Origin: Kluyvera genomosp. 1
GTDB lineage: Bacteria > Pseudomonadota > Gammaproteobacteria > Enterobacterales > Enterobacteriaceae
NCBI RefSeq assembly: GCF_001266615.1
Contig: NZ_LGHZ01000011.1
Location: 124,001 to 188,000 of the forward strand
DNA length: 64,000 nt
Reading direction: 5' to 3'
The notes under the pieces are model-generated. The model searched no databases. It worked only from the letters and a program-made list of their open reading frames with translations, and was not told where the DNA came from. Made by a program: the position numbers and the translations under genes. Of this stretch, positions 28,100 through 37,139 are shown one piece after another. How positions within the stretch are numbered: position 1 is the first letter of the stretch; every line of letters starts with the position of its first letter.

Positions 28100-28603
28100 G
28101 TCGCCCTTACGCCCGGCGATCCACTCCTGCACTTCCACCACGAAAGTATCCGGCGCTTTGCGGTACATTTTGCGCGCCAGATCGAGAATCGTATGCTGAC
28201 CCAGCGCCTCTTCCATTCGCTGCTGCGCCATATCCATCACCGAACGCACGCCGCAAATACCTTCACAGGCCCACTCCGGTGGCTGCTCATCAAAAACGGC
28301 TAAGCGCTGGCGAATTTCACGGCATTCAAAAATACGCTTATCGCCATCAATGGCATTCGCCACATCCAGCACCGTAATGTGCTCGGCAGGTTTCGCCAAC
28401 TGGAAGCCGCCGCCTTTGCCCTCGATACTGCGCACCAGCCCAGCCTTAGAGAGACGGGTGAATATTTTGGCTAGATAATCGTAGGGTACGCTTTGCAGCT
28501 CGGCGATTTCACGCACGCTCATGTCACGAGCATCGCCTTTGCTGTCCACCATACACATCAGGCTATGAATGCCGTACTCAACCCCAGAACTGTAGAATGC
28601 CAT
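28094..28603 (-). CDS. Rrf2-family transcriptional regulator
   Basis: A 169-residue Rrf2-type regulator: an N-terminal winged helix (MSVREIAELQSVPYDYLAKIF as recognition region, GKGGGFQLAKP as wing) and a C-terminal cysteine-bearing segment with Cys94, Cys113 and Cys117. Rrf2 proteins such as IscR and NsrR hold Fe-S clusters by three cysteines, but the spacing here (C-x18-C-x3-C) differs, so it may sense a different signal. It is divergent from the flavoprotein gene 232 bp away, its likely target, and the pair sits where E. coli K-12 has dtpB. I know no established name. Confidence 0.88.
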   Translation of the reverse strand: MAFYSSGVEYGIHSLMCMVDSKGDARDMSVREIAELQSVPYDYLAKIFTRLSKAGLVRSIEGKGGGFQLAKPAEHITVLDVANAIDGDKRIFECREIRQRLAVFDEQPPEWACEGICGVRSVMDMAQQRMEEALGQHTILDLARKMYRKAPDTFVVEVQEWIAGRKGDK

Positions 28604-28620
28604 ACTCTTATCTCAGCCAA

Positions 28621-28638
28621 AATTAATCTGAGTTAATT
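28621..28638. promoter_or_regulatory. candidate operator for the Rrf2 regulator
   Basis: AATTAA-TCTGAG-TTAATT, a perfect 6+6 bp inverted repeat 18 bp upstream of the Rrf2 start codon, well placed for autoregulation. Predicted only. Confidence 0.45.
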
Positions 28639-28753
28639 GTATCTTTTTCGGTTCACAGATTCCAGACGCTCGACATGAAACCAGAAACCATAAAAATATA
28701 ATCAATTGAATATCAATTAGATAAATAGAAAACCGTTAGCTAATTTGTCATTA

Positions 28754-28769
28754 AATGTGGATCCACATT
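28754..28769. promoter_or_regulatory. perfect 16-bp palindrome before the flavoprotein gene
   Basis: AATGTGGATCCACATT is fully self-complementary and lies 66 bp upstream of the flavoprotein ATG. It is a strong candidate regulator-binding site, either for the adjacent Rrf2 protein or another factor. Confidence 0.5.
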
Positions 28770-28835
28770 GCAATTCTTAACTACGACCAATAAAATCCGA
28801 GTCAACAAATCGTAGTCACCAGTGAGAAAAAACCA

Positions 28836-30035
28836 ATGCGTAAACAAATTCTGATCGTCGGCGCCGGCTTTGCCGGTATGTGGGCAGCCCTGAGCGCCGC
28901 GCGCCTGGCCGACTTAAACAATCAATCTATTGATATTACGGTGATTGCACCACAACCCGAGCTGCGAGTGCGTCCACGTTTTTATGAAAGCGCCGTCCAG
29001 ACTCTGGTTGCTCCGCTGCAGCCACTGTTCGACGTAACCGGTGTTAACTTCCTGCGTGGCACCGTTGAGCAAATTCTTCCCGCCTCCAAAGAAGTGAGCT
29101 GGAAAGATGAAAACGGTGAGATTCGTCTGCGCCGTTACGACCGCCTGGTTTTGGCCAGCGGCAGCAACGTCAATCGCGGTATGGTCGCGGGTGCCGCGGA
29201 ACACGCCTTCGATCTCGACCAGTTAGAAAGTGCCAGCGTGCTGGAGCAACACCTGAAGGATCTGTCCCAACAGCCGGAAAGTGACGCGCGCAATACCGTC
29301 GTTGTCTGCGGTGGTGGCTTTACCGGCATTGAAATGGCGCTGGAGCTGCCGGGCCGTCTGCGCGAAATTCTGGGGCAAGATGCTAAGACCAGAGTTGTCG
29401 TAGTTGAACGTGGTGCCCAACCTGGAGGACGCTGGAGCAAAGAGCTGCGCGACGTGATCATCGAAGCCTCTGCCGAACTGGGCGTCGAGTGGCTGGTGAA
29501 TGCCGAAGTTGAAAGCGTTGATGCCTCCGGCGTCACGCTCAAAGACGGACAGGTGATTACCTCACAAACGGTTATCTGGACGGTCGGCGTTCAAGCGAGC
29601 AGCCTGACATCGCAGATTGACGCGCCGCGCGACCGTCAGGGCCGCCTGCACGTGGACAATAATCTACAGGTGCTGGGCCATGACGATATCTACGCCACCG
29701 GCGACGTGGCCTACGCAGCGACCGATGACAAAGGCAACCATGCGCTGATGACCTGCCAACACGCTATCTTGTTGGGTAAATTTGCTGGCAATAACGCGGC
29801 GGCTAGCCTGCTGGATGTCGCACCGCTGCCGTATCGTCAGGAGATGTACGTCACCTGTCTGGATCTGGGGGCATGGGGTGCGGTGTATTCTGAAGGCTGG
29901 GATCAGCAGGTGAAACTGACTCGCGAAGAGGCCAAAAAGCTGAAGGTGTCGATCGTCAGCGAGTTGATTTACCCACCAAAAGCGGAAAGAACGGCGGCGT
30001 TTGATATGGCGGATCCGTACGCGCCGTTTGTTTAA
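28836..30035 (+). CDS. NDH-2-like NAD(P)H/FAD-dependent oxidoreductase
   Basis: A 399-residue flavoprotein of the two-dinucleotide-binding-domain family, similar to type II NADH dehydrogenases. The FAD motif VGAGFAGMW is at residues 8-16, the NAD motif VCGGGFTGIEMALEL near residue 157, and the ATGDVAYA flavin motif near residue 290. NDH-2 usually has a C-terminal membrane-anchoring helix; here the C-terminus (ADPYAPFV) is not hydrophobic, so it may be soluble or peripheral. The electron acceptor is unknown. Divergent Rrf2 regulation suggests a redox or nitrosative stress role; this is inferred. Confidence 0.85.
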   Translation: MRKQILIVGAGFAGMWAALSAARLADLNNQSIDITVIAPQPELRVRPRFYESAVQTLVAPLQPLFDVTGVNFLRGTVEQILPASKEVSWKDENGEIRLRRYDRLVLASGSNVNRGMVAGAAEHAFDLDQLESASVLEQHLKDLSQQPESDARNTVVVCGGGFTGIEMALELPGRLREILGQDAKTRVVVVERGAQPGGRWSKELRDVIIEASAELGVEWLVNAEVESVDASGVTLKDGQVITSQTVIWTVGVQASSLTSQIDAPRDRQGRLHVDNNLQVLGHDDIYATGDVAYAATDDKGNHALMTCQHAILLGKFAGNNAAASLLDVAPLPYRQEMYVTCLDLGAWGAVYSEGWDQQVKLTREEAKKLKVSIVSELIYPPKAERTAAFDMADPYAPFV

Positions 30036-30064
30036 GCAATAAGGGGCAATGGCGCTCGCGGTTG

Positions 30065-30207
30065 CCCTCACCCCGCCCCTCTCCCACAGGGAGGGGGAGT
30101 ACGACGAACTTCACCGCTCTCAAGCATTAAAGACCACCGGTTCAGGCACTCCAACCCGCAAACCGTACCAAACGGTACCCTCTCCCCGTCGGGGAGAGGG
30201 TTAGGGG
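30065..30207. repeat. palindromic miniature repeat, copy A
   Basis: A 143-bp non-coding element. It begins CCCTCACCCCGCCCCTCTCCC and ends with the hairpin CCCTCTCCCC-GTC-GGGGAGAGGG followed by TTAGGGG. Its ends are similar to copy B at 56078-56236, while the middle differs. It lies between the flavoprotein and rsmJ stop codons and may act as a bidirectional terminator. Confidence 0.75.
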
Positions 30208-30210
30208 AAA

Positions 30211-30963
30211 CTACTCTGCCGTCCCGGCATAAATATCAAAGCGATGCCCTTTGGTCACCACCGCATTCGGCGTGGCTACCTCCGCCAGCGGCGGAGCGTA
30301 ATCCGGGCGCTTTACGACCACGCGTTTAGTCGCTAACTGACGCGCAGGTGCCAGCAGCCCATCAGCATCTAAATCCGGCCCCACTAGCGACTGAAACACG
30401 CGCATCTCTTTCTTCACCAGCGCGCTTTTCTGCTTATGCGGGAACATTGGGTCGAGGTACACCACCTGCGGACGCGGGGTGATATCGGTTAACGCCGTCA
30501 GGCTGGAAGCGTGAATCAGTTGCAGGCGCTCCTGCAACCAACCGCCGATTTCCGGGTCCGCGTACCCGCGCGCCAGGCCATCGTCGAGCAGCGCGGCAAC
30601 CACCGGGTTACGCTCCAGCATCCGCACGCGGCAGCCAACCGACGCCAGCACAAACGCATCACGGCCAAGACCCGCCGTCGCATCCACCACATCCGGAAGA
30701 TAGTCACCTTTGATGCCAACGGCTTTCGCCACCGCTTCACCGCGACCACCGCCAAATTTACGCCGATGCGCCATCGCACCGCCGACAAAATCAACGAAGA
30801 TGCCGCCAAGCTTCGGCTCATCACGTTTACGCAGTTCCAGATGTTCTGGCGTCATCACCAGCGCCATCAGGTTGTCATCGTCGTGTTCCAGTCCCCAGCG
30901 GGCGGCAAGAACAGATAAGGCGCCGTCTCCGGCGCCCGTTTCATCCATTAAGCAGATTTTCAC
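30211..30963 (-). CDS. rsmJ: 16S rRNA (guanine1516-N2)-methyltransferase RsmJ
   Basis: S-adenosylmethionine-dependent enzyme that methylates G1516 of 16S rRNA. The 250 residues match E. coli in length; the class I motif [13 protein letters not shown] binds AdoMet and YLDPMFPHK is the D/NPPF-like catalytic motif. It begins 8 nt after the prlC stop and is co-transcribed with it from the heat-shock promoter upstream of prlC, as known for E. coli prlC-yhiQ. Confidence 0.96.
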   Translation of the reverse strand: MKICLMDETGAGDGALSVLAARWGLEHDDDNLMALVMTPEHLELRKRDEPKLGGIFVDFVGGAMAHRRKFGGGRGEAVAKAVGIKGDYLPDVVDATAGLGRDAFVLASVGCRVRMLERNPVVAALLDDGLARGYADPEIGGWLQERLQLIHASSLTALTDITPRPQVVYLDPMFPHKQKSALVKKEMRVFQSLVGPDLDADGLLAPARQLATKRVVVKRPDYAPPLAEVATPNAVVTKGHRFDIYAGTAE

Positions 30964-30971
30964 GCGAATAA

Positions 30972-33014
30972 TCAGCCTTTAATTCCGTAATGCGCCAGCA
31001 TCGCGTCGAGCTGAGGTTCACGGCCACGGAAACGTTTGAACAGCGCCATTGGCTCTTCAGAACCCCCGCGGGTCAGGATGTTATCGAGGAACGACTGGCC
31101 GGTTTCACGGTTGAAAATACCTTCCTCTTCAAAGCGAGAGAAAGCATCCGCCGCGAGCACGTCAGCCCACAGATAGCTGTAGTACCCCGCCGCGTAGCCA
31201 CCAGCAAAGATGTGGCTGAAGGCGTGCGGGAAGCGGCCCCAACTTGGGCCTGGCACCACGGCAACCTGTTTTTTAATCTCGGCCAGCGTCTCCAGAATTT
31301 TCGCCCCCTGCTGCGGGCTGAATTCGGCGTGCAGACGGAAATCGAACAGGCCAAACTCCAACTGACGCAGAATGAACAGCGCGGCCTGGTAGTTCTTCGC
31401 CGCCAGCATTTTATCCAGCAGTTCTTTTGGCAGTGGTTCGCCGGTTTCATAATGACCGGAGATAAACGCCAGCGCTTCCGGCTCCCAGCACCAGTTTTCC
31501 ATAAACTGGCTTGGCAGCTCGACGGCATCCCACGGCACCCCGCTAATCCCGGACACGCCAGCGGTTTCAATACGAGTCAGCATATGGTGCAGACCGTGGC
31601 CAAATTCGTGGAACAGGGTGATCACTTCATCGTGGGTGAACAGCGCGGGTTTGCCGCTGACCGGACGGTTGAAGTTACAGGTCAGGTAGGCGACCGGTTT
31701 TTGCAGCGTGCCATCCAGCTTGCGCATCTGCCCGACGCAGTCATCCATCCATGCCCCGCCGCGTTTGTGTTCGCGAGCGTACAGGTCAAGGTAGAAACTG
31801 CCACGCAGTTCGTTGTGGTCATCGTACAATTCAAAGAAGCGCACTTCCGGGTTCCAAACATCAACGTCGGTACGCTCTTTGGCGGTGATGCCGTAAATGC
31901 GTTTCACCACTTCAAACAGGCCGTTAACGGCTTTATTTTCCGGGAAGTATGGGCGCAGCTGCTCATCGCTGATGCTGTACAGATGCTGTTTCTGTTTTTC
32001 GCTGTAGTAGGCAATATCCCACGGCTGCAGATTATCGACGCCAAATTCGGCTTTGGCAAAGGCGCGCAGTTGGGCTAACTCTTTTTCACCTTGCGGACGG
32101 GCGCGTTTTGCTAAGTCAGTCAGGAAGTCGAGCACCTGCTGCGGGTTCTCGGCCATTTTGGTGGCCAGCGATTTAAAGGCGTAGCTTTCAAAGCCCAGCA
32201 GCTGTGCCAGCTCGTGGCGCAGCGCGAGGATCTCTTCCATGACCGGGCTGTTGTCCCATTTACCGGCATTCGGCCCCTGGTCAGAAGCACGGGTCGAGTA
32301 GGCGCGGTACAGCTCTTCACGCAGTGCCTGATTGTCACAGTAGGTCATGACTGGCAGATAACTTGGGATATCCAGCGTCAGCAGGAAACCTTCCTGCTCT
32401 TTCGCTTCGGCCTGGGCTTTCGCCGCAGCCAGCGCGCTTTCCGGCATGCCAGCCAGCTCGGACTCGTCGGTCACCAGCTTGGTCCAGCCCATGGTCGCAT
32501 CGAGCACGTTGTTGCTATAGAGGTTACCCAGTTCAGACAAGCGGGTGGCGATTTCGCCATAGCGCTGCTGTTTTTCTTTCGGCAGACCAATACCGGAGAG
32601 TTCAAAATCACGCAGCGCGTTATCCACGGCCTTCTTCTGCGCCACACTCAGCGTCGCGTAGTTATCGCCATCGCGTAAATCGCGGTAGGCTTTGTACAGC
32701 CCTTCGTGCTGCCCAACCCAGGTGCTGTACTCAGACAGCAGTGGCAGCGTCTGCTCATAGGCTTCACGCAGCTCTGGGCTGTTTTTGACCGAGTTCAGGT
32801 GGCTAATCGGCGAGAAAATACGCCCCAGCACATCGTCCACTTCTGCCAGCGGCTGGCAGAGGTTTTCCCAGCTATACGGCGCCCCTTGCGCGACGACGCG
32901 TTCCACATTTTCACGGCAGTCGTTCAGCGCCTTGGTGACGGCAGGAACAACGTGCTCTGGCTGAATTTGGGAAAACGGCGGCAGCTCGAAGGGGGTCAGT
33001 AATGGATTGGTCAT
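30972..33014 (-). CDS. prlC: oligopeptidase A (PrlC)
   Basis: Cytoplasmic M3-family zinc metallopeptidase that degrades signal peptides and other short peptides. The 680 residues are of normal length; the active site H469-E470-F-G-H473 is intact. It is the first gene of the prlC-rsmJ operon; a sigma-32 promoter lies about 65 bp upstream, consistent with heat-shock control in E. coli. Confidence 0.97.
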   Translation of the reverse strand: MTNPLLTPFELPPFSQIQPEHVVPAVTKALNDCRENVERVVAQGAPYSWENLCQPLAEVDDVLGRIFSPISHLNSVKNSPELREAYEQTLPLLSEYSTWVGQHEGLYKAYRDLRDGDNYATLSVAQKKAVDNALRDFELSGIGLPKEKQQRYGEIATRLSELGNLYSNNVLDATMGWTKLVTDESELAGMPESALAAAKAQAEAKEQEGFLLTLDIPSYLPVMTYCDNQALREELYRAYSTRASDQGPNAGKWDNSPVMEEILALRHELAQLLGFESYAFKSLATKMAENPQQVLDFLTDLAKRARPQGEKELAQLRAFAKAEFGVDNLQPWDIAYYSEKQKQHLYSISDEQLRPYFPENKAVNGLFEVVKRIYGITAKERTDVDVWNPEVRFFELYDDHNELRGSFYLDLYAREHKRGGAWMDDCVGQMRKLDGTLQKPVAYLTCNFNRPVSGKPALFTHDEVITLFHEFGHGLHHMLTRIETAGVSGISGVPWDAVELPSQFMENWCWEPEALAFISGHYETGEPLPKELLDKMLAAKNYQAALFILRQLEFGLFDFRLHAEFSPQQGAKILETLAEIKKQVAVVPGPSWGRFPHAFSHIFAGGYAAGYYSYLWADVLAADAFSRFEEEGIFNRETGQSFLDNILTRGGSEEPMALFKRFRGREPQLDAMLAHYGIKG

Positions 33015-33074
33015 ATGCGCAGTCCTGGTCTAAGAAAGAAATGAAGCGCTCAGCGGCGCTTTAGCGATAGATCT

Positions 33075-33105
33075 AGAATGGGGGATAGTTGGGGGAATTT
33101 CAATG
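33075..33105 (-). promoter_or_regulatory. sigma-32 heat-shock promoter of prlC-rsmJ
   Basis: Minus strand: -35 ATTGAAA, 14-nt spacer, -10 CCCCATTC, close to the sigma-32 consensus (CTTGAAA, CCCCATNT). The -35 reaches into the last codons of the upstream LysE gene. Heat-shock control of prlC is established in E. coli. Confidence 0.8.
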
Positions 33106-33714
33106 ATAGTGGGTACTCATTTCACCCACGTTGTAGAAGAGACCAACCGCCGCGATAGCCAGCAAAATCAGCGATGAAAGCCGCTCCAGGCGGCGGTGAT
33201 GCTGACCAGGCAACCACTTCGTCACCGCCAGGATGTACAGCGACAGCACTAGCACATCCAAAACCGTCCATACCAGCGAAAGCGTCGCCATGCTAAAAGC
33301 AAAGTTATCGGTGACGGCGATAAACTGCGGAAAGAAGGCGACAAAAAACAGAATATCTTTCGGGTTGGCAATGCCGGTCAGAAAGCCCCTGATGACACCA
33401 CCGCGATGGTTCACCGCCTCGCAAGGCTTAGCCTGACTCACCAACCCAGCCAGCGCGCTCCAGCCGATATACAGCGAACCGGCAATGCCCAGCAATGACA
33501 GGTAAAGGGGCGATAGCGCTACCAAGCCTAGCAGCATCAGCATCGCCAGCAGCATCAGCATCAGTGATGCCGAATTGGTGCCCACCAGCGTGGCGAACGC
33601 CCGGCGTCGGCCGTCGCGCGCCGCCGTTGCGGTAATCAACGCGACCACCGGGCCGGGGGTCACAAGCAGAAGTAAAACGGCCAGCGTATAGGCCGTCAGC
33701 AGGGAAACATTCAT
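33100..33714 (-). CDS. LysE/RhtB-family amino acid exporter
   Basis: A 204-residue inner-membrane exporter with about six helices. The family signature LLLLVTPGPVVALI is near residue 15, and GFLTGIANPKDILFFVAFFPQF near the middle is the second conserved region. Such proteins export threonine, homoserine, leucine or related compounds; the substrate is not predictable. The frame is open 29 codons upstream, but the ATG at 33714 matches the family start and is preceded by AAGGAT. It is divergent from a LysR regulator with a clear palindrome between them, a typical exporter-regulator pair. Confidence 0.88.
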   Translation of the reverse strand: MNVSLLTAYTLAVLLLLVTPGPVVALITATAARDGRRRAFATLVGTNSASLMLMLLAMLMLLGLVALSPLYLSLLGIAGSLYIGWSALAGLVSQAKPCEAVNHRGGVIRGFLTGIANPKDILFFVAFFPQFIAVTDNFAFSMATLSLVWTVLDVLVLSLYILAVTKWLPGQHHRRLERLSSLILLAIAAVGLFYNVGEMSTHYH

Positions 33715-33801
33715 CCAGAGAATCCTTACGCCAGAGCGAGCAATGCCCGCTATTATTGAGTGGACCACGCGCGTTGAAAAACGCAAAAAACTGCGCTTCA
33801 A

Positions 33802-33818
33802 TGTGAGTTAAACTCACA
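33802..33818. promoter_or_regulatory. candidate LysR operator of the exporter-regulator pair
   Basis: TGTGAGTT-A-AACTCACA, a perfect 8+8 bp inverted repeat 13 bp before the LysR ATG, fitting the T-N11-A type of LysR site. Binding is predicted. Confidence 0.6.
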
Positions 33819-33831
33819 ATAGACACACATC

Positions 33832-34725
33832 ATGCCTCTACCACCGCTGTATGCCCTACGAGCCTTTGAAGCCGCCGCCCGGTTAGGGTCGTTCAGCAAA
33901 GCCGCTGAATTACTCAATGTCACACCCGGCGCCGTCAGCCGTCATATCCGCACGCTGGAGCAGTGGTTTGACTGCGAGCTTTTCAGCCGCCACGGACCGC
34001 GCGTGGAGATTTCCGCTACCGGTCGCGTTCTTGCCGCTCAGCTCGGTGAAGGTTTTCACAGCCTGGAACTCGCCTGCGAGACATTTGCCCGTCGCCGTCA
34101 GGAGCTGCGCCTAAAAGCCCCCTCCACGCTCACGCTGCGTTGGCTTTTGTCTGCACTAAAAAACTGTCCAACGCCGCCGGTTGAGCTGGCCAGCGTCTGG
34201 ATGGATACCGATACCGTGGACTTTAAGCGCGAGCCCTATGATTGCGCGATTTTGCTCGGCAACGGTCATTTTGGCCCGGACACCGAGAGCCGCTTGCTGT
34301 TTGAGGAATGGCTGGTGCCTATCTGCTCGCCAGCGCTCATCGATAAGGTGCGGCGCGACATTGCAAGCTGTGAGTTGATTCACCCTTCACCGGATCGCCG
34401 CGACTGGCGGCGCTGGCTCAAGCGGACGCAACAGCACGACGCACTCAACACCGCACACGGTAAAGTGTTCGATACCCTTGAGCACGGCTATCTGGCGGCC
34501 ATCGGCGGCCACGGCGTGTCGGTTGGGGATTTACTGCTAAGCCTGGAAGCCATTGAAAGCGGGCTGCTGGCGCTGCCGTTTAACGAGGCGGTGGCGACGG
34601 GCGACGGCTACTGGCTGGTCTGGCCGAAAGGGACACCTCACGCAGCAACTGTCGATACGCTGTATCAGGGATTAAAACAGGCGATACCGCAGCCGGTACC
34701 GCCCTCGCTCAGCTATCTACGCTAG
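33832..34725 (+). CDS. LysR-family regulator (GcvA-like)
   Basis: A 297-residue LysR-type regulator with N-terminal helix-turn-helix (ARLGSFSKAAELLNVTPGAV) and a substrate-binding domain; the N-terminus resembles the GcvA group (LPPLYALRAFEAAARLGSF). It is divergent from the LysE-type exporter and probably regulates it, perhaps in response to the exported compound. It ends 1 nt from the convergent phosphatase stop. Confidence 0.88.
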   Translation: MPLPPLYALRAFEAAARLGSFSKAAELLNVTPGAVSRHIRTLEQWFDCELFSRHGPRVEISATGRVLAAQLGEGFHSLELACETFARRRQELRLKAPSTLTLRWLLSALKNCPTPPVELASVWMDTDTVDFKREPYDCAILLGNGHFGPDTESRLLFEEWLVPICSPALIDKVRRDIASCELIHPSPDRRDWRRWLKRTQQHDALNTAHGKVFDTLEHGYLAAIGGHGVSVGDLLLSLEAIESGLLALPFNEAVATGDGYWLVWPKGTPHAATVDTLYQGLKQAIPQPVPPSLSYLR

Positions 34726-34726
34726 A

Positions 34727-35998
34727 TTAATGCGTTTTCTTCGCCATCTGATAAGCCGCCGGCAGGTTCACGCGCTGCCAGAACTGCTGATCGGCCGTGG
34801 TCCCGGAGAGCGGATAGCCCGCCGGTAGCGCGGTTTTCGCCATCAGTGCACGGCGCTGGGCCGCTGAAAGATTTGGCAGTGCCGCCTCCAGCAAGACTTC
34901 AGCCCCATCCGGTACCGTCAGCGTTTGCTTTTCGCCTTTATGCTGTGGCAAGTCATAGGTCATCGTGAAATGATAGAATTCCCGCATCGCCGGGTCGCGG
35001 TAAGGGTCGTCTTTGCCCGTTGTTTTGGCGCATTCGGCAAGCGTCGTACCACACTCTTTTTCCAGCGCCGTGCGCAGCTGATCGCGAGCTTCATTAAACA
35101 GCACACGGTATTTCGCATCGTTCAGGTAATGGGCGACGTTGCGCTCCGCCACCATTCTGGACCCCATGACATCCAGCGGATAGTGGACGCCAAGGACAAT
35201 ACGCGAATAACCGTAGCGCGCACCGCGAGTCACCAGCGCGTCAAAACGCTCCGGGATCATCTGCGCCATCAGCAGCGCATCGGTATAGCCGGTATTGGTG
35301 TGGCCGCTGGGGAACGAACCCGCATCCGCGCTGTAAGGGTGGTTATCTTTCACCACCACATCATCGGGCACCAGGTGAATGGTATTCCCCTGAATCAGGA
35401 ACGGACGCGGGTTGTTGAAGTGTTTTTTCGCCGCCCCCGTACTGACTTCTGAAGCTTTGATTAACGCCGCCGCTTTACTCAATTCCCCTTTGTCGTAGGC
35501 CGTGATAAACGCTTTACCCAGACGCGGCCCCATCGCATCGCTAAGGAAATAGAGATAGTTAATGCCTTCGGCATCGGCCAACGCCTGATGACGTGTGCTC
35601 TGACTGGCATCACGGTTAATGTCGGTGACCGTCACCAGGTTCTGCTTCACCACCGCTTCCGGCAGCGTGCTGAAAGAAGAGAGCAGTTCGATTCCGGCCT
35701 GCTGATTGGCTTTAGCCTGGAAATCATAACCGCTGGCTTTGAGCCAGGCTTTGTCAGCCTGAGTTTTACTCTGCTTTGCGTGCTCGAGTTGGTCACGCGT
35801 AAGGGTCGCGGCATCACCTTTTAGCGCCGCACGCAGCGCGGTAAGCGACTGGCCTTCCAGCGTATCAAATGCCTGGCTTTCCGCCGCCGGCGTGACGCCG
35901 TTGGCGATGGCCGCCGCCTGAGAGACGGAAACGTCTTTTGCCAATGCTGGCAGCGCAAGCACCAGCGCCGAAGCCAACAACGTGATTTGCAGTTTCAT
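34727..35998 (-). CDS. class A (PAP2-type) acid phosphatase
   Basis: A 423-residue secreted non-specific acid phosphatase of the PAP2/vanadium haloperoxidase superfamily. Signal peptide to about residue 20 (ALA). The three catalytic motifs are complete: Lys191-x6-Arg198-Pro199, Pro-Ser-Gly-His 230-233 and Ser265-Arg266-x5-His272-x3-Asp276. It is considerably longer than the ~250-residue PhoN class; the extra N-terminal ~100 residues are helical and Ala-rich. Physiological substrate unknown. Confidence 0.88.
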   Translation of the reverse strand: MKLQITLLASALVLALPALAKDVSVSQAAAIANGVTPAAESQAFDTLEGQSLTALRAALKGDAATLTRDQLEHAKQSKTQADKAWLKASGYDFQAKANQQAGIELLSSFSTLPEAVVKQNLVTVTDINRDASQSTRHQALADAEGINYLYFLSDAMGPRLGKAFITAYDKGELSKAAALIKASEVSTGAAKKHFNNPRPFLIQGNTIHLVPDDVVVKDNHPYSADAGSFPSGHTNTGYTDALLMAQMIPERFDALVTRGARYGYSRIVLGVHYPLDVMGSRMVAERNVAHYLNDAKYRVLFNEARDQLRTALEKECGTTLAECAKTTGKDDPYRDPAMREFYHFTMTYDLPQHKGEKQTLTVPDGAEVLLEAALPNLSAAQRRALMAKTALPAGYPLSGTTADQQFWQRVNLPAAYQMAKKTH

Positions 35999-36191
35999 TA
36001 TTTTTCCTTTTATTCAAACAATTACCTTGCCTGCGGTTGACGCTAATCCTGCTGCTTGACGTTTTTATGACACCGTCATGTTTTGCAACATAAATGCCAC
36101 AATGGAAACGACGTCGCGGTACAGCAGTAATCTGAGCAGATCTGCGGTAAACTGTCGGTTATCTTGTTTAATTCCCGGAATCTCTGCATCC

Positions 36192-37034
36192 ATGCTCAGT
36201 TATCGCCACAGCTTTCACGCTGGCAACCACGCCGACGTCCTAAAACATACCGTTCAGAGTCTGATCATTGAATCACTTAAAGAGAAAGAAAAACCGTTTC
36301 TTTATCTGGACACCCACGCCGGTGCAGGCCGCTATCAGCTGAGCGGTGAACACGCCGAGCGTACCGGGGAATACCTGGAAGGCATTTCTCGTATCTGGCA
36401 GCAGGACGATCTGCCAGAAGAGCTGAAGCCGTATATTTCCGTGCTGGAGCACTTTAACCGTAGCGGCCAGCTGCGCTACTACCCTGGCTCACCGCTGATT
36501 GCCCGCCAGCTGCTGCGCGAGCAGGACAGCCTGCAGATGACCGAGCTGCACCCAAGCGATTACCCGCTGCTGCGCTCTGAGTTCCAGAAGGACAACCGTG
36601 CGCGCGTGGAAAAAGCCGATGGCTACCAGCAGTTGAAGTCCAAGCTGCCGCCGGTTTCTCGCCGTGGCCTGATCCTCATCGATCCGCCTTACGAAATTAA
36701 AACCGACTATCAGGCAGTGGTTGCGGGCATTCATGAAGGCTATAAGCGTTTTGCTACCGGCACCTACGCGCTGTGGTATCCCGTGGTACTGCGCGCACAG
36801 ATCAAGCGCATGATCAAAGACCTTGAAGCCACCGGCATTCGTAAAATCCTGCAGATCGAGCTGGCGGTGCGCCCCGACAGCGATCAGCGCGGCATGACCG
36901 CGTCAGGCATGATTGTTATCAATCCGCCGTGGAAGCTCGAAGCCCAGATGAACAACGTTCTGCCGTGGCTGCACAGCAAGCTGGTACCGACCGGCATCGG
37001 CCATACGCTGGTCAACTGGATTGTGCCGGAGTAA
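36192..37034 (+). CDS. rlmJ: 23S rRNA (adenine2030-N6)-methyltransferase RlmJ
   Basis: Methylates A2030 of 23S rRNA. The 280 residues match E. coli exactly when starting at the ATG at 36192 (MLSYRHSFHAGNHADVLK); a longer frame begins 38 codons earlier but lies in the leader. DPPYE near residue 165 is the catalytic D/NPP(Y/F) motif. It stands just before gor, as in E. coli. Confidence 0.96.
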   Translation: MLSYRHSFHAGNHADVLKHTVQSLIIESLKEKEKPFLYLDTHAGAGRYQLSGEHAERTGEYLEGISRIWQQDDLPEELKPYISVLEHFNRSGQLRYYPGSPLIARQLLREQDSLQMTELHPSDYPLLRSEFQKDNRARVEKADGYQQLKSKLPPVSRRGLILIDPPYEIKTDYQAVVAGIHEGYKRFATGTYALWYPVVLRAQIKRMIKDLEATGIRKILQIELAVRPDSDQRGMTASGMIVINPPWKLEAQMNNVLPWLHSKLVPTGIGHTLVNWIVPE

Positions 37035-37139
37035 TCGCAGACATCGGTGGAACCTATTAATTTCAGGTATACAATCGCGAGTATTTTGACGGTGGGCATG
37101 ACGCTCACCTGTCCGACATTGAACGTTTGAGGAGCGGCC

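Noticed and set aside
30065-30207. CRISPR-like or REP array
   Set aside because: The CCCTCTCCCC blocks are paired palindromes in one element, without regular spacers or cas genes.
30990-32078. A 362-codon frame on the plus strand
   Set aside because: Antisense shadow of prlC; the prlC product is complete with its zinc site.
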